Shown here: piece by piece, positions 20,523 to 30,977 of the stretch
Numbering within the stretch: position 1 is the stretch's first letter
How the letters are laid out: each line of letters begins with the position of its first letter
Assembly (NCBI GenBank): GCA_024752435.1
Contig: CP103026.1
Location: 1,364,001 to 1,428,000, forward strand
Source: Allantophomopsis cytisporea
Lineage: Eukaryota; Ascomycota; Leotiomycetes; Phacidiales; Phacidiaceae
Direction: 5' to 3'
DNA: 64,000 bases
Program-made: the position numbers and the translations under genes
The notes under the pieces: model-generated
What the model saw: only the letters and a program-made list of their open reading frames with translations
The model's database searches: none
What the model was told of the DNA's origin: nothing

Positions 20523-23037
20523 TTAGTTGAAGCTCTTGGTGAAAGAGACGACAACGTCCTTAAGTCTGGCCTCGAGGTCCTTGCTGAGAGCACCCTCCTT
20601 GTCAATGGTGGCCAAGATGTCGGACTCGTTGGTCTTCATGTGGGCGATGAAGTCAGCCTCCCATTGAAGGATCTTGTTAACTGGGACAGAGTCGAGGTGA
20701 CCGTTGACACCAGCGTAGATAAGTGGAACCATCTCGTTGACAGCCATTGGGGAGTATTGCTTCTGCTTAAGGAGCTCGGTCAACTGTAGGGAATGATTAG
20801 CTTGGTCAAGTATAAATGGAGATGCTGGAAATACTTACACGCTCACCACGGCTAAGGGTCTGCTTGGTAGCAGCATCCAAATCAGAACCGAACTGGGCGA
20901 AGGCGGCGACCTCACGGTACTGGGCCAAGAACAACTTCAAGGAACCAGCGACTTGCTTCATGGCCTTAAGCTGGGCAGCGGAACCGACACGGGAGACGGA
21001 AAGACCGACGTTAATGGCTGGTCGGATACCCTTGTAGAAGAGCTCGGCCTCCAAGAAAATCTGTCCGTCAGTGATGGAAATGACGTTGGTTGGAATGTAA
21101 GCGGAGACATCACCACCCTGGGTCTCAATAATTGGGAGGGCAGTAAGGGATCCACCACCGTGCTTGTCGGACATCTTGGCGGCACGCTCGAGAAGACGAG
21201 AGTGAAGGTAGAAGACGTCACCTGGGTAAGCCTCACGTCCGGGTGGGCGACGAAGAAGAAGAGACATTTGACGGTAGGCGACGGCCTGCTTGGAAAGATC
21301 ATCGAAGATGATGAGAGCGTGCTTGCCCGAATCACGGTAATATTCTCCAATCGAACACCCTTTAATGGAAACAGTTAGTATATGTATATGAAGCAGTATC
21401 CGATGTTATCTGAAGGCAAAGAAGTAAGATGAAGAAAAACAGAAGAAAAAAGTGCAGTCCAAAATTAGTGTCGATGGCAGAGATGGCGAAGCTATGAAGA
21501 GGCGGCAGCGGCCTTCTCCAGATGCTTCTTGGTGGTGAGGTGCTTTGTCAGGTGGCCCTTGATATTGAAAGCCATATCGCAGATAGCACAGTAGTATGCC
21601 TTGTCGGCCTTCTTCTTGGCAGCGAATCTCCGCGAGCGTTCAGTGGCAGAAGAGACGGGTTTCGCAGAGATGAGGCAGGCAGGAAGGAGGGAAGGAAGGA
21701 AAGACCAAGGAAAAAGAAAAGACTTACCAGTGAAAGGAGCGATGTACTGAAGAGGAGCGGCCTCGGAAGCAGTGGCAGCAACAATGGTGGTGTACTTCAT
21801 GGCATCGTTCTCCTCAAGGGTCTTGACCAACTGGGCAACGGTGGATCGCTTCTGTCCAACAGCAACGTACACACAGTAAAGCTTCTTGGTCTCGTCGGTT
21901 CCGTCGTTCCATCTCTTCTGGTTAAGCATGGCATCGAGGGCAACAGCGGTCTTTCCGGTTTGACGGTCACCAATGATCAACTCACGCTGACCACGTCCGA
22001 TAGGAACCATGGCGTCGACAGACTTAAGACCAGTCTGCACTGGCTGGTTGACGGAGTGACGTGGGAGAATACCTGGTGCCTTCAACTGAGCACGGCGCTT
22101 CTCGGTGGTCTTGATTGGTCCCTTTCCATCAATTGGGTTTCCGAGCGCATCAACGACACGACCAAGCATCTCCATACCGACTGGAACATCGACCTGTAAT
22201 ACTTGTAAGCTTTGAATATTGTAGATATTGATGTAGCAAAACATACAATCTCTCCGGTACGCTTGACGGTCTCGCCCTCCTTGACCAAACGATCGGAACC
22301 GAACAACACAACACCGACTTGGCCGGCTTCGAGGTTCATGCACATACCCTTAACACCGGAAGCGAACCTGAATGACTGTGTTAGTTGATGCTCATGATGT
22401 TCCGGATGTAATAGAATGAAATTTGATGGCGTTGATGTAAAACTTACTCGACAAGCTCCTCAGCCTGGACATTACCCATACCGTGAACACGAGCGATACC
22501 ATCTCTGTGAGCTACTGTTAGCGCATTACATTCATCAATTGATGGAATAACTGATCATAGATGCGCCTTTTGCGCGCACCTTGATGGATCCGCTATGAGG
22601 TTATATCATACCCGACAGAGAGGACACGTCCGGTCTCGGCCAAACCGGCCTCCTCCTGGACACCTCTGATTCTCTGCTCAAGAATGGAGGAAACTTCGGT
22701 TGGGGATGCCTTGGCATCAGCAGCGTAGGATCGGATCTGCTTAGAGGCGGCGTTGATGGCAGCGATGCGTCCCTGAGGAGAAAGTGATCGGTTAGCCGAA
22801 GCCCGAAAAATGCAACAGGAGCTCTCTCGAAGCTCATGACAGCTCTTTCTCATCAAAATCCATCACTCAAAAGAGTCAATTGAGCTCGAGTGAGGTCCAT
22901 TGAGCGTTGAAACTTCGATCGAGATGTTTAAATGGGGTTGCGATGGTTGTTGGGGGGTAACGTACTGCGGCGACTCTGCCAGAGGCAGAGATTGCGCCGA
23001 CCGTCCGGCTGGACTGTCTCAAGGCGTTTCTGAACAT
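20523..23037 (-). CDS. ATP1: Mitochondrial F1 ATP synthase subunit alpha
   Basis: Seven exons on the minus strand: 22966-23037, 22612-22772, 22448-22504, 22247-22367, 21728-22193, 20839-21359 and 20523-20783. Joined, they give 552 residues, the normal fungal length. The first 20-40 residues (MFRNALRQSSRTVGAIS...) are an Arg/Ser-rich mitochondrial targeting peptide. The nucleotide-binding P-loop is GDRQTGKT (212-219). The alpha signature near PAINVGLSVSRVGSAAQ and the C-terminal helical domain ending VVSFTKSFN are intact. The protein forms the alpha3beta3 hexamer of complex V in the matrix. All junctions keep frame. Intron 5 (21360-21727, 368 nt) is much longer than the other five (53-193 nt) and contains a zinc-finger reading frame on the same strand (separate entry). 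Confidence 0.96.
21492..21727 (-). other. C2H2 zinc-finger reading frame inside ATP1 intron 5, in frame with exon 5
   Basis: If intron 5 is not removed, the exon 5 frame continues for 77 codons and ends at a stop at 21492-21494. The distal part encodes a basic segment, then YYCAICDMAF and GHLTKHL..KKH, a C-x2-C-x12-H-x5-H finger (about 21523-21597), then an Ala-rich tail. Its codons strongly favour C- or G-ending forms, like those of ATP1 itself, unlike ordinary intron sequence. The only in-frame ATG in the intron lies inside the finger, so expression would need read-through from ATP1. None of the AG sites between the donor and the finger joins it to exon 5 in the correct phase. The normal donor (GTAAGT), a branch-like TACTAAC near 21375 and the acceptor at 21360 are all present, so ordinary splicing also looks efficient. 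Confidence 0.6.
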
Positions 23038-24410
23038 ATTGACCTAGGTCTATGTATTAAGGAGAAGGTGAAGAATCAATTGCGAATGCAATTGAGGGAG
23101 GGGAGATTGTTTTGGTGGTGGTGTCAAGACCTCTGCCGTCGTGAGAGGTAGATCCAAAAGGGCGAGACGAGAAAGCCTCAAGTTGGCTGACTAACTAGCG
23201 CGCATTCGGCATTTTGGCCTGTCAAATAAGGCAACGCCGTATTTGCCCGAAGTACGCAGTATGGCTTTTTCTCATTATTATTAGGCTATACAACTCTAGG
23301 TACTGCAAAAGAGGGGGGAGCAATTGAGGGAAGTTGCTATGTTCTTCATTAAATTGTATGCAACGCTGTTAATATGTGAACACATAGTATAAAGTGGCAT
23401 TTGAGTACATTCCGAGATTTCAATGATGTTTCTCATGAGCCGTGAGTTGTTATGTTCAGCTACATTTCACACCGTACAATCAATGATCTGCACCCTCCTG
23501 GCCGCAATGATCATCTTGTCTAGAGTGAGGTACGTTGACTTGTTTCTCTTGCTTGCTACCCAAACTTGCTCGCTCACCTCACCTGCTCCCATTACTTGCT
23601 CAACCACAACAATAGATATGTGACAGAGTATATACAGATACGCTTTCAATTGAAACAAGTGGAAATGTGCTTTTGGGAGTTGTCCTTGATGCTCTCGGCA
23701 TCGATTTTTATCTTACCGTTCAAGCTCCTCCATCATTGTGAGCTGCTTACCCCTCCAACCTTATCAAAAGTTCACTTTTCGCTAATAAGCCAATTTAAGT
23801 ATGTCCTTTCTTTGAAGCATGAGGTTGCTTCATCCTCTGTTTCAGGATGCTTTTTTCTTCTCATAGCATAGAAGTACCTGTACTTTCTACAAATGGAGTA
23901 GCGACTCCTTCATCGCTATAGGGCAGAGTAGATTGGGTTATTTCTGAAGACTGCTGTCCATTCCGCTCTCTTCAGCAAAACTAAAGGCCATTCTCTTTCC
24001 CGTTCATTAGCGTGTAAAGTATCAAGCTCATGTATATCATACGCGTCATACTGATACAGGTATCAACGACGTCTAACAGTGTCAAGGTAGGTAGGCAGTG
24101 ACATTTGGCCATACGTAACTTCTTTGGGTACCTCATGATGCTCCCTTTTTTCTTGCTCTGCGTCATGAAGGAAGCCACGATTAGATTAGACGGCAATAAC
24201 CTATGTGCATACATGGGTAGGTACACTCAATGTCTTTATCCTATCTTCTCTGTCTCCCCTCACGTCTTCTTCTTTAACAATATCCACGTTATTCCCAATC
24301 ATCACTCTGCATTCTTCAAGCTTCACTTACAGATTTAATCAAGCAGGATTACCAAATTACTATCGATCACATATATCAAAGTCCAGAGTCTGTCAGGTGT
24401 AATCATCACC
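23038..24410. other. Intergenic, ATP1 promoter side and 5' flank of the But2-like gene
   Basis: 1.4 kb between divergent starts. Several weak open frames are AT-rich with no recognisable product. No RNA gene is seen. Confidence 0.5.
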
Positions 24411-26055
24411 ATGCGATCCCTGATGCTGTTGAGCCTTGGGCTGGTTGGCATTACGTTTGCCCAACCATTAGGAGGATGGGATTTTGGCGCTGATCAGCTG
24501 CCTAGCTCTAGGAGCATTGTGAAAGCTGGAATCACTCGCAACGATCATGGAGCAGCCACTTCGAGTTCTATAGACAAGATGACCACCCTTGCTACTCGTG
24601 TCAAGGTCAATGTACCCCAGCAGACACTTCATCTGGGGCCGGGGGATCATGTGGTCACCATTTCAAAGGGTGGCAAGGTCTTTGCAGGTGTTGTTGACTT
24701 CTCACCACCCTCTACTCATCCACTAGGAACGGTAAGTCTATTCCTTGCATACCAACCGTTGTCTTCAACATATCTTATGGGACACTTTTGTGCTGGGCTC
24801 AATACTTCGGCTGAAAGTTGTTTAAAAACGATCAATTACTGGTATTTGACCCCAAAGATGCTGTCGCCTGCGCTTTAAGCTCTGGAAGAAAACGAAACTA
24901 TTATGTGCTCTGTGGTTCGGATCATAAGAACGGCCTGCGGGCGCATAGTAGTGTTTGTAGCTTTTTCTGGCTGGCATATCTGATTGCAGCTATTTCTTGA
25001 CTGCCTCCATTTCCCTGCAATTGACGGCAGAATTATTCTCCCTCCTACTGGAACTTGCCAACTACTTTACTGATATGAAATAGTTCTCAACCCCTGCCAA
25101 AAGCCATGCTGATCTTCGTCTCCGATCCGTGGATGAGAAAACAAACGGAAACAATCCTTCCCCCACAAACTACGAAGGTAAAGGCATCACTCATCCGACA
25201 ATTGAAGAATCTCCAAGTGTCCATGATCTTGAAAGTACAGAAAACTCGCGAATTCCACTCGTCATGCCTAGGCTACCACAGATGATGGGTCGTAAGGATA
25301 CGTCAAACATCGAGCGACTGTCTCTGCCCATTGGAAAAGTTACAGTCATGCCTAGTCTTGTGGTTCCTGTTGATCAGCGTTTCCCTGACGCTACATTTGG
25401 ACATTGGAATGATCAGCCAGCCCAGAAAAAGGAAAAGAAGGGCAAAGGCTTCGGTGTCGAAATAGCATTTGACCTACCTCCCAATAATTCGACCTACTGT
25501 TCTCTTGAGTTCTTTCTCCCAGGACAGCCTGGACTCAACAATATCGTCAGTGGTAGTTTCACAGCCTCCATCTATGGATATAAATATGGTGCTGGAAGCG
25601 TTAGCGCATGGGACACATGGAATAAGAGACCTCAAGTTGATTCCAAGTCTATATATGCTAGCACCACGGTAAGAATTGTCACTTCAGATTAACTAATTAT
25701 GAATGAAGTCAACTGACATCATTTCTAGAGCAACTCGACTGGAAACTTCATGGATGGAGGAAAGTTTTTCTGCAATCCGAAGGGTGGCCAAGCGGCATTC
25801 TTTGTGAAGCTTGCAGAACATGGAAATATTGTCACTGACGGCACAACTCCCCCCAACAAGAATGGTATCGTCTTGAGAATGCATGGTGAAGGATACTGGT
25901 TGCAGGATTATGGCGACGCAAGTCACATCATATCCCCACCCAAAGATTCTCTCACTACACGAAACAAGTTTCCTTCTCAAACCGAGGACAACAATGATGC
26001 GAGCATTGATTATTCCTTGTTCATAGGCACGGTGGCTATTGATGGAGCTCCGTGA
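24411..26055 (+). CDS. Secreted protein with But2-like C-terminal domain
   Basis: Four exons are proposed: 24411-24731, 24818-24952, 25084-25668 and 25729-26055 (455 residues). The last junction (60-nt intron) and the first donor are clear. Exon 2 and its donor (GTTTGT) are the least certain, but all junctions are phase 0 and frame is kept. A signal peptide opens the protein (MRSLMLLSLGLVGITFAQP). The C-terminal part, starting near MPSLVVPVDQRFPD and including FDLPPNNSTYCSLEFFLPGQ, resembles the But2 C-terminal domain seen in many fungal secreted or wall proteins, named after S. pombe But2. That assignment is by pattern and is moderate. No catalytic motif is seen. A role at the cell surface is inferred. 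Confidence 0.65.
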
Positions 26056-26281
26056 ATGGTATTTTTAAGTCGATTACAGGGTTTGATGGAAGTTGCTTGG
26101 CAAAGTTATGGATTGAATGCTTGAGATGACTTGAGAGGACTTGATGGTTGCTTTCGTTTCTTTAATACAGGACTACTTCCCCATACATGAATTTTCTTCT
26201 CTTCTATGACGTTTCACAAGGGCTCAAAGATTTGTGAAGAAAAGATCCTATTGATATCGTGCTCCATATTTTCTTGTATAA

Positions 26282-27269
26282 TTAGTTGTATACGATGCCT
26301 CCATCAACCACCAACGTCTGTCCAGTCATGAAATCGCTATCTGGCGATGCAAGATAACTCACAGACTTTGCGACATCCTCTGGGACACTGACTCTGCCCA
26401 GAGCAGTCAAGTTGTTCACATACTCACCAATTGTGTCGCCTCTCTTTTTCCCATTGGTTTTACCCAGTTCCTCGTCAATGAGCTCCCACATAGCCGTTCC
26501 AACAATTCCAGGAGCATAGGCGTTCACAGTGATCTTATGTCTAGCCCACTCCATAGCACATACCTGTGTGTATCCTTTCACAGCATATTTCGCAGCGCTG
26601 TAATGGCCCAGCATAGGAAACGGCTTGAAAGACACAATACTATTTATAGAAGTTAGTATGACAAGAGTTCAGGTATCCAAACCTATTACTAAAACCGAAA
26701 AACACATACCTTGCAGCACCAATAATCTTTCCTCCAGTACCCTGCTTGATCATCTGCTTAGCAGCAACCTGATAACAGTTGAACAGCCCATGCACGTTTA
26801 TCGCAAACATACGCTCTACATCTTTCTCGGTCAGCTCGAGCAACGGCTTGACTTGCGCGATGCCCGCATTGGCTATCATGACCGTCAATGGGCCTAGGTG
26901 TTTGATGCACGCTTCCACCATTGCCTCGACATCGCTACGGTTCGAAACATCGGCAACATGCCCGTATGCTTGTCTTCCAAGAGCTTGAATTTCTTTCACG
27001 GTCTGGAACATGTCAGCTGAAGATTTTGAGAGCGCTTTGAGAGTGTAGCTACATCATCGATGCCGGCTTGGTTGGCGGCGATGTCGTTGATGCAAAGGTC
27101 GAAGCCATCTTCAGCCAGCCGGAGGGCAATGGATTTTCCGCTTGCTTGGTCAGACTTTAATGTACATTATGTGTGTATTTGTGTATACGTACATCCCTCT
27201 GGAAGAACCGGTGACAAGGGCTGATCTCTTGCCGTAATCTCTTGTAACTGCGGTGCTGCTGCTAGCCAT
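26282..27269 (-). CDS. Short-chain dehydrogenase/reductase, diacetyl (acetoin) reductase type
   Basis: Four exons on the minus strand (27193-27269, 27053-27140, 26710-27002, 26282-26639), with introns of 50-70 nt, give 271 residues. The Rossmann motif TGSSRGIG (residues 20-27) spans the first junction, which confirms it. ANAG follows strand 4, and the catalytic Y166/K170 lie in HYSAAKYAVKG. The C-terminus has GALGRVS-like and MTGQTLVVDGG motifs. The sequence around the active site (KPFPMLGHYSAAKYAVKGYTQ) is closest in character to classical diacetyl reductase/2,3-butanediol dehydrogenase SDRs. It would use NAD(P)H in the cytosol. Substrate assignment is tentative. Confidence 0.85.
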
Positions 27270-28826
27270 ATTTTTTATTGATATAAATGTTCAAAAGGAA
27301 GTCAGACTGTTTTGGTCAAGAATACAGGTCTTGAGAAAGAATCTGGGACCACGAGGAGGTTGGAAAATATGCCATAATCACAGCTTCGGTCTACAGGCTT
27401 ATTGGTGAGGGGTAGGAATGTTCTAAAATTGAAACTGATAGCAGTGGTACGTATAGCTTTCGGATACTTTGATTATTGAGGTGGTTCTTCTCATTAGCTT
27501 TTTGGTATTCTTATAAATGGCGCGGGGAAGCTGATGCGCGGTCAACTTCCGCGACTGATCTACCCCACATTTCGTCATGAGATATGATTCGCCGAGACCA
27601 CTTGATGAAGAAGGTAGACTCCGGTAATAAAGGTATTTCGTGGACAGGCTTTAGTGGAAGAAGGAACATGATATCGCAAGGTTGAATAAGCTTAGTAACA
27701 AGGATTATTGGTTGTGTCGTTAGTTGCGTCTCTTGCGTACAGTCCTTCATTTTCTTTATGCACATCATAGCTCAGATCTCAGAGCATTAAAGAGTTTCTG
27801 GCATGGTGGGTCTACCTACCTCTTCGGCCAAATTGCTGACTTGATATATAATGTTCTAATATTTACCAGTAGGTTATAAGAGCATAAACAATAAGAAGGG
27901 CTGTTTAGTGTTGGCTTCAAAAAAAATTATACCGGCTTGACTAAAGATAACCATAACTTGTAGCTATATCTAGACGAATGCTATCCTCGCATATGGTTCT
28001 GTAAAATTGGAGGTATTGAAAATAAAGCAGAGTTAATATAGAGTTGCAACGACGATGACTTAACAAAGCTTAGTTCTCTGTACTTATGTTAATAGTAACA
28101 ACTTCTGTTCAGAGAAGGGGTGAAGAGAACTATAAGAGCCTCTTAACCATTACACCTCGAAAACTAGCGCGAGACCTTTCAATAGAGTATATTCCTCAAC
28201 TAGGAATTGGACCCTTTTCTTCTCTCTTCTTCTTTTTTTTTCTTTTTCCAAAAGAGCGAGAGGAAAAAGGGACCCAAATGGCGATTTCAAGAGGATAATC
28301 ACGGATATCGTAACATTAGCGCGAGTAGTGTTGAAAGAGTGGAATAGAATTACGACGAATGTGGTCGATGAATATGTTGGCCCTACAGAGCAGAATATCA
28401 GTTCATGCATTAAGTAAAAAGGGTACACTTTGCAAGTTAGACATTAAAGTTTCGTTTTCTATACAACTCTATTCTCTTGATTGTGGTATTGTACAGTAGT
28501 GTGTTGCAATGCAGCGGCCATGTAAGATGTCGGTTGTCACTGTGCGAAGCTTCACTCTACATTACCACATGACTTAGTGGCAGCGAGGTTCGGACCTTCA
28601 TATTCATATTTTGGGGAAGGTCCTCTAGATAAGCATGTTCATCCTTTGCATCAAACACTCAAAAGTCTCAAGAGCTGCGGATGCTGAATCATTCAGTGAA
28701 TGGTACAATTCAATATCTCAAGTAGGTCCGATTTTCGGGGCGAGATGTCGAAGTTCATCATATGGTTCGTGATTAATATGAGTTCTGAGTAAATCTCTCC
28801 AAAATAACCCACTAAAATCTGTATAT
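27270..28826. other. Intergenic, 1.55 kb, no gene seen
   Basis: It lies between the SDR start and the galactonate dehydratase stop. It contains a T-rich run at 28228-28247 and weak short frames. Nothing is supported as a gene. Confidence 0.5.
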
Positions 28827-30130
28827 TTACCATTCTCGAACTTCACCACCCGGTCCTACAAATCCAGGAGAAACCCAAGCTTCGGCTCCAACAGACAAAT
28901 CACGAACCATATTTTCATCAATCTCAATACCTAGGCCAGGCCCCGTCATTAACTCAATGTACCCATCTTTTACTTTCCACACCTCAGGGTTTGTCGTATA
29001 ACTCGTTAGGTCCTGGCTTCCAGCATTATAATGAATTCCAAGACTCATCTCTTGTATCGCAAAATTGGCCGTTGTAGCCATGACCTGTACGTTCGCAGCA
29101 AGCGCAATAGGACCAAGAGGGCAATGGGGTGCCATGGCCACATCGTATGCTTCGCACATGGCAGCTATACGCTTGATTTCGGAAATTCCGCCACAGTGAG
29201 AAATATCCGGCTGAGCAACATCAATACAACCTGCTTCCAGGAATCTCTTGAAATCCCATCTGCTATGTAATCTTTCTCCAAGAGCAATGGGCGTGCTGGT
29301 CAGCTCTGAGAGTGCCTTGATGCCTTCAACATTCTCCGAAAGCAGTGGCTCCTCTATGAAAAGAGGTTGATGCGGTTCGAGGAGGCGCGCCAGTTGTTTC
29401 GCCATTGGTTTATGAATTCTGCCGTGGAAATCAAGCCCGGCATCCATTCCAAGGGCTTTGACAACTTTGAGTCGCTCGACGCAACCTGACAAGGCGGAGG
29501 GGGAATCCAACCAGCCTAGATCTTCAGTGGCGTTCATCTTGACAGCCTTGAAACCCTGAGATTGACGAGCTTTGCTAAATATTATCAGCATGTATATACA
29601 GCAAACAAACGCTTGATAACTTACGCTGCAGTCTCAACGTCATCGGGTCTATCACCGCCTATCCATGCATACACTCTGATATTGCTGCGCACCTTTCCAC
29701 CTAATAGTTGATATATTGGAACATTGAGTTTGCGTGCTATTGGAATCAGTTTCGTCTTCTTTGCTTCTACATGTCATATAATGCCTACCTTTTAGATCCC
29801 AGAGAGCAATATCAATACCAGCGAGGGCACTCATCATTACAGGACCTCCTCGATAGAAACCAAACCGATAGACAGTTTGCCATACGTGTTCAATTTCACT
29901 ATGATGAATCAGTGATTATTCTCATCGCTAAATCTCCATTTGATGGAACTTTACTCAGCCTCCATCCCAACTATTCGAGATCGGTATGCGTCCAAACAAC
30001 CCTCAACAGCTTGGGTATGCCCCTCCAGTGACCCTTCACCCCATCCGACCCGCCCTTCCGAGTCGGTGATCTTCACAAAGAGCCATCTTGGTGGCACACG
30101 AAAATACTCGACTGTTGCAATTCTCGCCAT
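28827..30130 (-). CDS. D-galactonate dehydratase-like enzyme (DgoD type, mandelate racemase/enolase superfamily)
   Basis: Four exons on the minus strand: 29955-30130, 29789-29898, 29625-29736 and 28827-29574, with introns of 50-56 nt. They give 381 residues, the size of bacterial DgoD. The superfamily active site is complete: D181 and H183 in LDFHGR, E207/E208 in FIEEP, E233 in ALGERL and H283 in MAPHCPLGPIALAA. The N-terminal capping domain (RVPPRWLFVKI, FYRGGP, GGDRP) also follows DgoD closely. The predicted reaction is dehydration of D-galactonate to 2-keto-3-deoxy-galactonate, with Mg2+, in the cytosol. Fungal galacturonate catabolism normally uses the related L-galactonate dehydratase, a longer protein, so this gene is a different branch. 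The start at 30130 aligns with the family N-terminus. Confidence 0.88.
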
Positions 30131-30977
30131 TTTTAGAGGTTTGAGTGTATTCGCATTGAGTTTGTTCACTATCCAGTACTTATATGCTACAAGGACACTG
30201 CGAAAAGCTCGGTACAGCAATCACCGACACTCAGTGGATCATCCACCTCGTCATGCGGGCCTATAAGATATTATGGCTCATATCGAAAATTAGCATCGTG
30301 AATGAAACAATTCCTCAGTCGAATAGTTTGTTATTTATGGATACCACAACAAGCAGCCTAGATTACATACGCACATATGGTGCGTTGACAAGATGACAGT
30401 TCTGGGCAGTTTCACTTCTTTGCCGATAAGCTTGAAGGCGGGGTGCTTGGTCCCAGTGGTGTGCTCGTTCCTACAACTTTCAAATGTGGTGAGGTCAACT
30501 GCATTTAGGTAGATCGTCTAGATCATATTGATAGAGTACGGATACATTCATGTTGAAGTTATAGACGACACAGTCCCCGATGGCCTTTTCAACTTCGATC
30601 GAACTTTTTCGTGGAATAAACATGATTAGCACCCTCTGCGTTTCTTCAGGGCTTCTTTACTGTGGTGCCGTATCGTAGAGTTGTCCACCAACTTTCCGGG
30701 TGCGCGCCTCGGCCCTGGCGTCGGACCTCTGATTAACCGAATGCGGATAAGTCCAGCTCGTAAGCTGTCTCCAGACAAAGGACGTATCAGATGAACTTAC
30801 AGATACAGCTCTCAATAAGCCATCCAAACTACATTCTGTAGGCTTACAGGATCCTCAAGGGATTGGGCTTTTTGGAAAAACAAAAAAGCTATGGGAGAAT
30901 AATCATTTATCAGCTATCCTCAACTCCAACAACTCAATCATCTCCGATCTTCAGCTGATAAGCTGTCGCGCGACACT
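30131..30977. other. Divergent promoter interval, galactonate dehydratase and dipeptidyl peptidase
   Basis: 847 bp between two divergent starts. No coding signal is seen. It is presumed to contain both promoters. Confidence 0.5.

Noticed and set aside
21492..21727. Independent small zinc-finger gene nested in the ATP1 intron
   Set aside because: No in-frame ATG precedes the finger within the intron, so a self-standing gene is unlikely. Read-through or a captured exon is preferred.
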